8,380 nucleotides of DNA, taken from Chloroflexota bacterium. Lineage in GTDB: Bacteria; Chloroflexota; Dehalococcoidia; Lucifugimonadales; JADFKI01. The notes under the pieces are model-generated. The model searched no databases, had not been told where the DNA came from, and saw only the letters and a program-made list of their open reading frames with translations. Every line of letters begins with the position of its first letter. Position 1 is the first letter of the stretch. The stretch lies in the NCBI GenBank assembly GCA_022565015.1, contig JADFKI010000165.1:1-8380 (forward strand), written 5' to 3'. The position numbers were made by a program, and so were the translations under genes. This document shows positions 5,532 to 8,380 of this stretch, piece by piece.

Positions 5532-6509
5532 CTACCGCCGAATCACCATCTGATACACGGAGGAGTTCTTACCGCCCAGGTCGTATTTGTAGCGCTCGGT
5601 GCCCCTCAAGAAATCAAAGGTATCTCTTCCCACTTCGATGGCCTCCTTGATGCAAAACGCCTTATTCAAAAGGCCGACGCTGAGGGAGGAGTATTCAGGA
5701 TCGTAGCCGCTATTATACAGCAAGTACCTTCCGGCGTAATCGAAGCATATGCAGGACGCCACGCGAACGTCGCCGACCTCCAGAAAGTAGAGCTTGAACT
5801 GGCCCCTGCCCGTCAGCTCTTCGGCGATGTCGAGAAAGAAACTCTCCCTCTCCGGGGTTAGAAACTCGTCTTTATCGGGACTGCTGGCGCGCAGCAATCG
5901 AAAGAAGTCCTTCATGCACTCGGACAGGGACTGTGGGGCCTCGCAGGTGTACTGTTTCGCATGGTCCGCCTTTTCGAGCCGCCGCATCTTTCTGCGAAGC
6001 TCGTGACGGTCCTTCTTTCGCAGGGAGCCCAGATGCTCATCCCAGGTCGAGCCCAGAACCACGATCGGGGCGACGTCCTCCTGTTCGATCTGAGCTTTAT
6101 AGCCTCTGGACGCCGCCAGGTCCCTCAGATGCACCAGAGTCGGCGAGCCGTCCCTCAGGGACTTTAGCTCCAGCGCGTCCCATTCCAGGCCCGTAATGTG
6201 ATCGCACAGTGCGTCGTAGAATTCGCCTTCCCGTCCGTCGAGCACGAGAAAGTCGTGATAATCGAATAGGTCCGTATCCCCAAGGAAGGAAAGCACGCGC
6301 TGCTTGATCATCAGCGGCGCCACGCCTATGAGCTCGTCACCGTCGCGGACCGAGAGAATGAGGAGCTCCGCCCCGTCGCCAAAATGGCGCCACCACACCT
6401 TCTGCCACCATGGGGTCACGAATATTGTGTTTGCCTTTGTCCTGGGGAGAATCTCCTCCCACTCCTTTTCGATGCTCTCGAAATCATTCACCTGGACGGT
6501 AAATGGCAT
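5532..6509 (-). CDS. CelD/BioF2-like GNAT-fold acyltransferase
   Basis: This 325-residue protein matches the GNAT_acetyltransferase/BioF2-like family (Pfam Acetyltransf_6, historically CelD or BcsL). Recognisable parts are the N-terminal VTPWWQKVWWRHFGD and LIGVAPLMI segments, the basic helix LRKKDRHELRRKMRRLEK (about 165-182) at the start of the second lobe, and the C-terminal run YLLYNSGYDPEYSSLSVGLL...FDFLRGTERYKYDLG. The FemAB-like double fold means it may transfer an acyl or aminoacyl group; family members are often beside polysaccharide genes or PIG-L deacetylases. No signal peptide or membrane segment is seen. ATG 6509 lies 2 nt after the folE stop, and the purine-rich AAGGGGGA in the end of folE is its ribosome site, so the two are translationally coupled. 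The substrate is unknown; a glycan, lipid or small-molecule amine are all possible. Confidence 0.82.
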   Translation of the reverse strand: MPFTVQVNDFESIEKEWEEILPRTKANTIFVTPWWQKVWWRHFGDGAELLILSVRDGDELIGVAPLMIKQRVLSFLGDTDLFDYHDFLVLDGREGEFYDALCDHITGLEWDALELKSLRDGSPTLVHLRDLAASRGYKAQIEQEDVAPIVVLGSTWDEHLGSLRKKDRHELRRKMRRLEKADHAKQYTCEAPQSLSECMKDFFRLLRASSPDKDEFLTPERESFFLDIAEELTGRGQFKLYFLEVGDVRVASCICFDYAGRYLLYNSGYDPEYSSLSVGLLNKAFCIKEAIEVGRDTFDFLRGTERYKYDLGGKNSSVYQMVIRR

Positions 6510-6511
6510 TC

Positions 6512-7069
6512 CTACGTCCCCCTTAGCAAGGAGAAAAACTCTTGCTTGCTCGCCGCCTGAGTCTTGAAGGTGCCCCTGGATGCGGAGGTCACGACCTTGC
6601 TACCCGACTTCTTGACGCCTCTGATTGACATGCACATATGCTCGGCGCTTATGACAGCCGCGACTCCCTCAGGCTGGATCGCCTTATATATGGTCTCTAC
6701 TATCTGGTCTGTCAGCCGCTCCTGGATCTGCGGACGGCGTGAGAGAATGTCCAGGGCCCTCGCCAGTTTGCTGGCGCCGACCACGCGGCCGTTGGGCATG
6801 TACCCGATGTGAGCGATGCCGTAGAAGGGTAGAAAGTGGTGCTCGCAGATGGAAAAGAAGGGAATATCACGAAGGATTACCATCTCCTGATGGCCCTCCT
6901 CGAAACCCGTCTCCAACACTTTTGCGGGGTCCTGCGTGAGGCCGGAGAAGAACTCCTCATACATTTGGGCGACCCGCCGGGGCGTATCCACCAGACCTTC
7001 TCTTTCGGCATCCTCACCGATCGCCTCGATGATGGAGGAAACCGCTTTTTTTATCTTCTCCCCATCCAT
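6512..7069 (-). CDS. folE: GTP cyclohydrolase I
   Basis: FolE turns GTP into 7,8-dihydroneopterin triphosphate, the first step of tetrahydrofolate synthesis and a source for queuosine and pterins. Numbered from ATG 7069, the zinc ligands are C75 and H78 in SICEHH and C146 in AEHMCM. The signatures EGLVDTPRRVAQMY, HFLPFYGIAHIGY, GASKLAR, RRPQIQERLT and SIRGVKKSGSKVVTSASRG are all present and complete. The protein is 185 residues from this start, matching short bacterial FolE such as that of Bacillus subtilis. ATG 7069 is chosen because AAGGAA lies 9 nt upstream and the protein then begins right at the conserved helix. An in-frame GTG at 7123 would add 18 residues with no family resemblance and a poorer site, but would bring the start to 15 nt from the thrC stop. 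The gene is second in thrC-folE-CelD-like; folE is usually housekeeping, and its link to the neighbours is not obvious. Confidence 0.93.
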   Translation of the reverse strand: MDGEKIKKAVSSIIEAIGEDAEREGLVDTPRRVAQMYEEFFSGLTQDPAKVLETGFEEGHQEMVILRDIPFFSICEHHFLPFYGIAHIGYMPNGRVVGASKLARALDILSRRPQIQERLTDQIVETIYKAIQPEGVAAVISAEHMCMSIRGVKKSGSKVVTSASRGTFKTQAASKQEFFSLLRGT

Positions 7070-7138
7070 CAAATGTGATTCCTTGTCATGCCTGAAAATA
7101 CGCGGCGGTTGGACCGTGGACACTGCTTCACGTACCCT

Positions 7139-8194
7139 CTAGGCAAGGTCCAAGGCCTTTTCCACAGCCGAGAGCTTCGCAGGGTACTCGTCCATGGCCA
7201 CGGGTTCCAGCGAGTAGGCGATATCAGGGTCCTTCAGGCCGGTCCCGGTGATAATGCAGACCGCCTTGCCTCCATTTAGATGCAGACCATTGCGAGAAAG
7301 TTTTAGGAGCCCCGCCACTGAGGCCGCAGAGGCCGGCTCGCAGAAAATACCTTCCCGTCTTGCCATGAGCTCGTAGGCCTCCATTATCTCGTCATCCGTC
7401 ACGGAGTCTATGGCCCCGCCGGACTCGTCCCGCGCAACGAGGGCCTTGTCCCAGTTCGCGGGGTTTCCCACGCGAATCCCCGACGCAATTGTCTCGGGCT
7501 CTTCGATGGGCGCGCCCTTAACGATAGCCGCCGCTCCCTCCGCCTCGAATCCCATCATCTTGGGCATGCTCGATGTCCACTCCATCTGGTGGGCCTGCTT
7601 GAACCCCATCCAATAGGCGCTGATGTTGCCTGCGTTGCCCACGGGAATGAACACGTAGTCCGGCGCCGACTCCAATTCCTCGATTATCTCGAAGGCTGCC
7701 GTCTTCTGACCTTCGAGTCTGTACGGGTTCAGCGAATTCACCAGCACCAGCGGGTGCTTTTTCGTTAGCTCCACGACCAGGCGAAACGCCGCATCGAAAT
7801 TGCCCTTTATCCGCAAAATGCTGGCGCCGTAGGTTATGGCCTGGGCCAGCTTTCCACCCGCAACGTTCTCGTTGGGAACGAACACGGTAGTGGGGATGCC
7901 GCAGTATGCGCCGTATGCGGCCGCGGAGGCGCTCGTGTTGCCGGTGGAGGCGCAGACTAATCGGGTGCCGCCCTCCTCGATGGCCTTGGCCACGGCGACA
8001 ACCATGCCCCTGTCCTTGAACGAGCCCGTCGGATTGCAGCCTTCGAGCTTGAAGTAAAGCTCTTCGCACCCCACCTCTCCACCGATGTAGCGGGACTTCA
8101 CCAGCGGAGTGTCGCCTTCGCCCAGGGAAAACATCGGAGTGTTGTCCGTGACGGGGAGGTATTCCTTGAACCGCTCTAGAACTCCTCTTTTCAT
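7139..8194 (-). CDS. thrC: Threonine synthase
   Basis: ThrC converts O-phospho-L-homoserine to L-threonine with pyridoxal phosphate in the cytoplasm. The 351-residue sequence fits the short fold-type II form found in many bacteria and archaea. K60 in NPTGSFKDRGM is the lysine that binds the cofactor, N86 lies in CASTGNTSASAAAYG, and the glycine-rich phosphate loop is PVGNAGN (about 185-191). GDTPLV and YFKLEGCNPTGSFKDR near the start and CIITGTGLKDP near the end (about 313-323) are standard. The family also holds threonine dehydratases and cysteine synthases, but the GNAGNISAYW loop and overall match favour threonine synthase. Start ATG 8194 has GGAG (8199-8202) 4 nt upstream. It is the first gene of a minus-strand run with folE and the CelD-like gene. 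Confidence 0.93.
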   Translation of the reverse strand: MKRGVLERFKEYLPVTDNTPMFSLGEGDTPLVKSRYIGGEVGCEELYFKLEGCNPTGSFKDRGMVVAVAKAIEEGGTRLVCASTGNTSASAAAYGAYCGIPTTVFVPNENVAGGKLAQAITYGASILRIKGNFDAAFRLVVELTKKHPLVLVNSLNPYRLEGQKTAAFEIIEELESAPDYVFIPVGNAGNISAYWMGFKQAHQMEWTSSMPKMMGFEAEGAAAIVKGAPIEEPETIASGIRVGNPANWDKALVARDESGGAIDSVTDDEIMEAYELMARREGIFCEPASAASVAGLLKLSRNGLHLNGGKAVCIITGTGLKDPDIAYSLEPVAMDEYPAKLSAVEKALDLA

Positions 8195-8380
8195 CTCACT
8201 CCGTACGCTCTTTCACCCTGAGAAGCCTACGACCGCATGTCCATAGAGCACATACGTGTCGTGGCGCCGGGGTGAACGCTACACATCAAGGGGCCCAATG
8301 GGCCCGGAGACGCTCCTCCAACTTCGTCGGCGGCAATTCCTGAAATTCGCATGACAATAGGATACTTCAAATTTAACCCG
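8195..8380 (-). other. Region upstream of thrC, with GGGCCC hairpin and a short protein-like frame
   Basis: No complete gene is seen here. GGGCCC at 8291-8296 and 8300-8305, with AAT between, can pair as a hairpin, but no T-run follows on either strand. On the minus strand a frame ending in TGA at 8288-8286 reads EFQELPPTKLEERLRAHWAP, which looks like a protein C-terminus. In-frame stops just upstream (nearest at 8369-8367) and the lack of an ATG (only a TTG at 8357) leave it as a remnant, a very short gene or chance. The thrC promoter should be here, but I could not pick out boxes. Confidence 0.3.

Noticed and set aside
1..8380. CRISPR array, tRNA, rRNA, phage or toxin-antitoxin module.
   Set aside because: No regularly spaced repeats, no cloverleaf or rRNA-like segments and no recognisable phage or toxin families were seen on either strand.

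Overview
The window reads as chromosomal DNA from a free-living bacterium of moderately high GC with GTG and TTG starts and compact, tightly coupled gene pairs. The mix (an MshA-like family-4 glycosyltransferase, a PIG-L deacetylase, a tandem-GNAT protein, a CpsB-type PHP phosphatase and a thrC-folE run) would fit Chloroflexota such as Dehalococcoidia/SAR202. That placement is inference from general resemblance; no rRNA or other marker is present.

Layout. At 1-433 (minus, cut by the left edge) lies the N-terminus of a membrane-anchored sensor-type protein. It diverges across a roughly 315-bp intergenic region from a stand-alone receiver-domain response regulator (plus; best start TTG 749, stop 1138). 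A 165-bp palindromic element with matching ends (1139-1303) separates that gene from a convergent minus-strand pair: a PIG-L deacetylase (2765-2058) and, 3 nt after its stop, a CpsB/YwqE-like PHP phosphatase (2054-1305). A two-domain GNAT acetyltransferase (2973-3890, plus) diverges from the pair. Between it and the convergent MshA-like glycosyltransferase (5340-4117) lies what looks like a decayed DUF502-family gene. The right half is a minus-strand run: threonine synthase (8194-7139), GTP cyclohydrolase I (start 7069 or 7123, stop 6512) and a CelD/BioF2-like acyltransferase (6509-5532). After a 191-bp gap comes the glycosyltransferase.

How it may fit together. Three genes within about 3.3 kb resemble three of the four mycothiol enzymes: MshA-like glycosyltransferase, PIG-L deacetylase and MshD-like double GNAT. 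The glycosyltransferase keeps the residues thought to hold the inositol-phosphate acceptor. No MshC-like cysteine ligase is in the window, so this is a candidate thiol or amino-glycoside pathway, not a proven one. The same genes plus the PHP phosphatase and the CelD-like protein could instead serve surface-glycan assembly. thrC and folE are housekeeping genes.

The most concrete structural observation is the 165-bp element. Its ends are inverted repeats bounded by CTTAG on both sides, and the stop codons of both flanking convergent genes lie in the CTTAG copies. This suggests a small non-autonomous element that entered overlapping stop codons and duplicated them.
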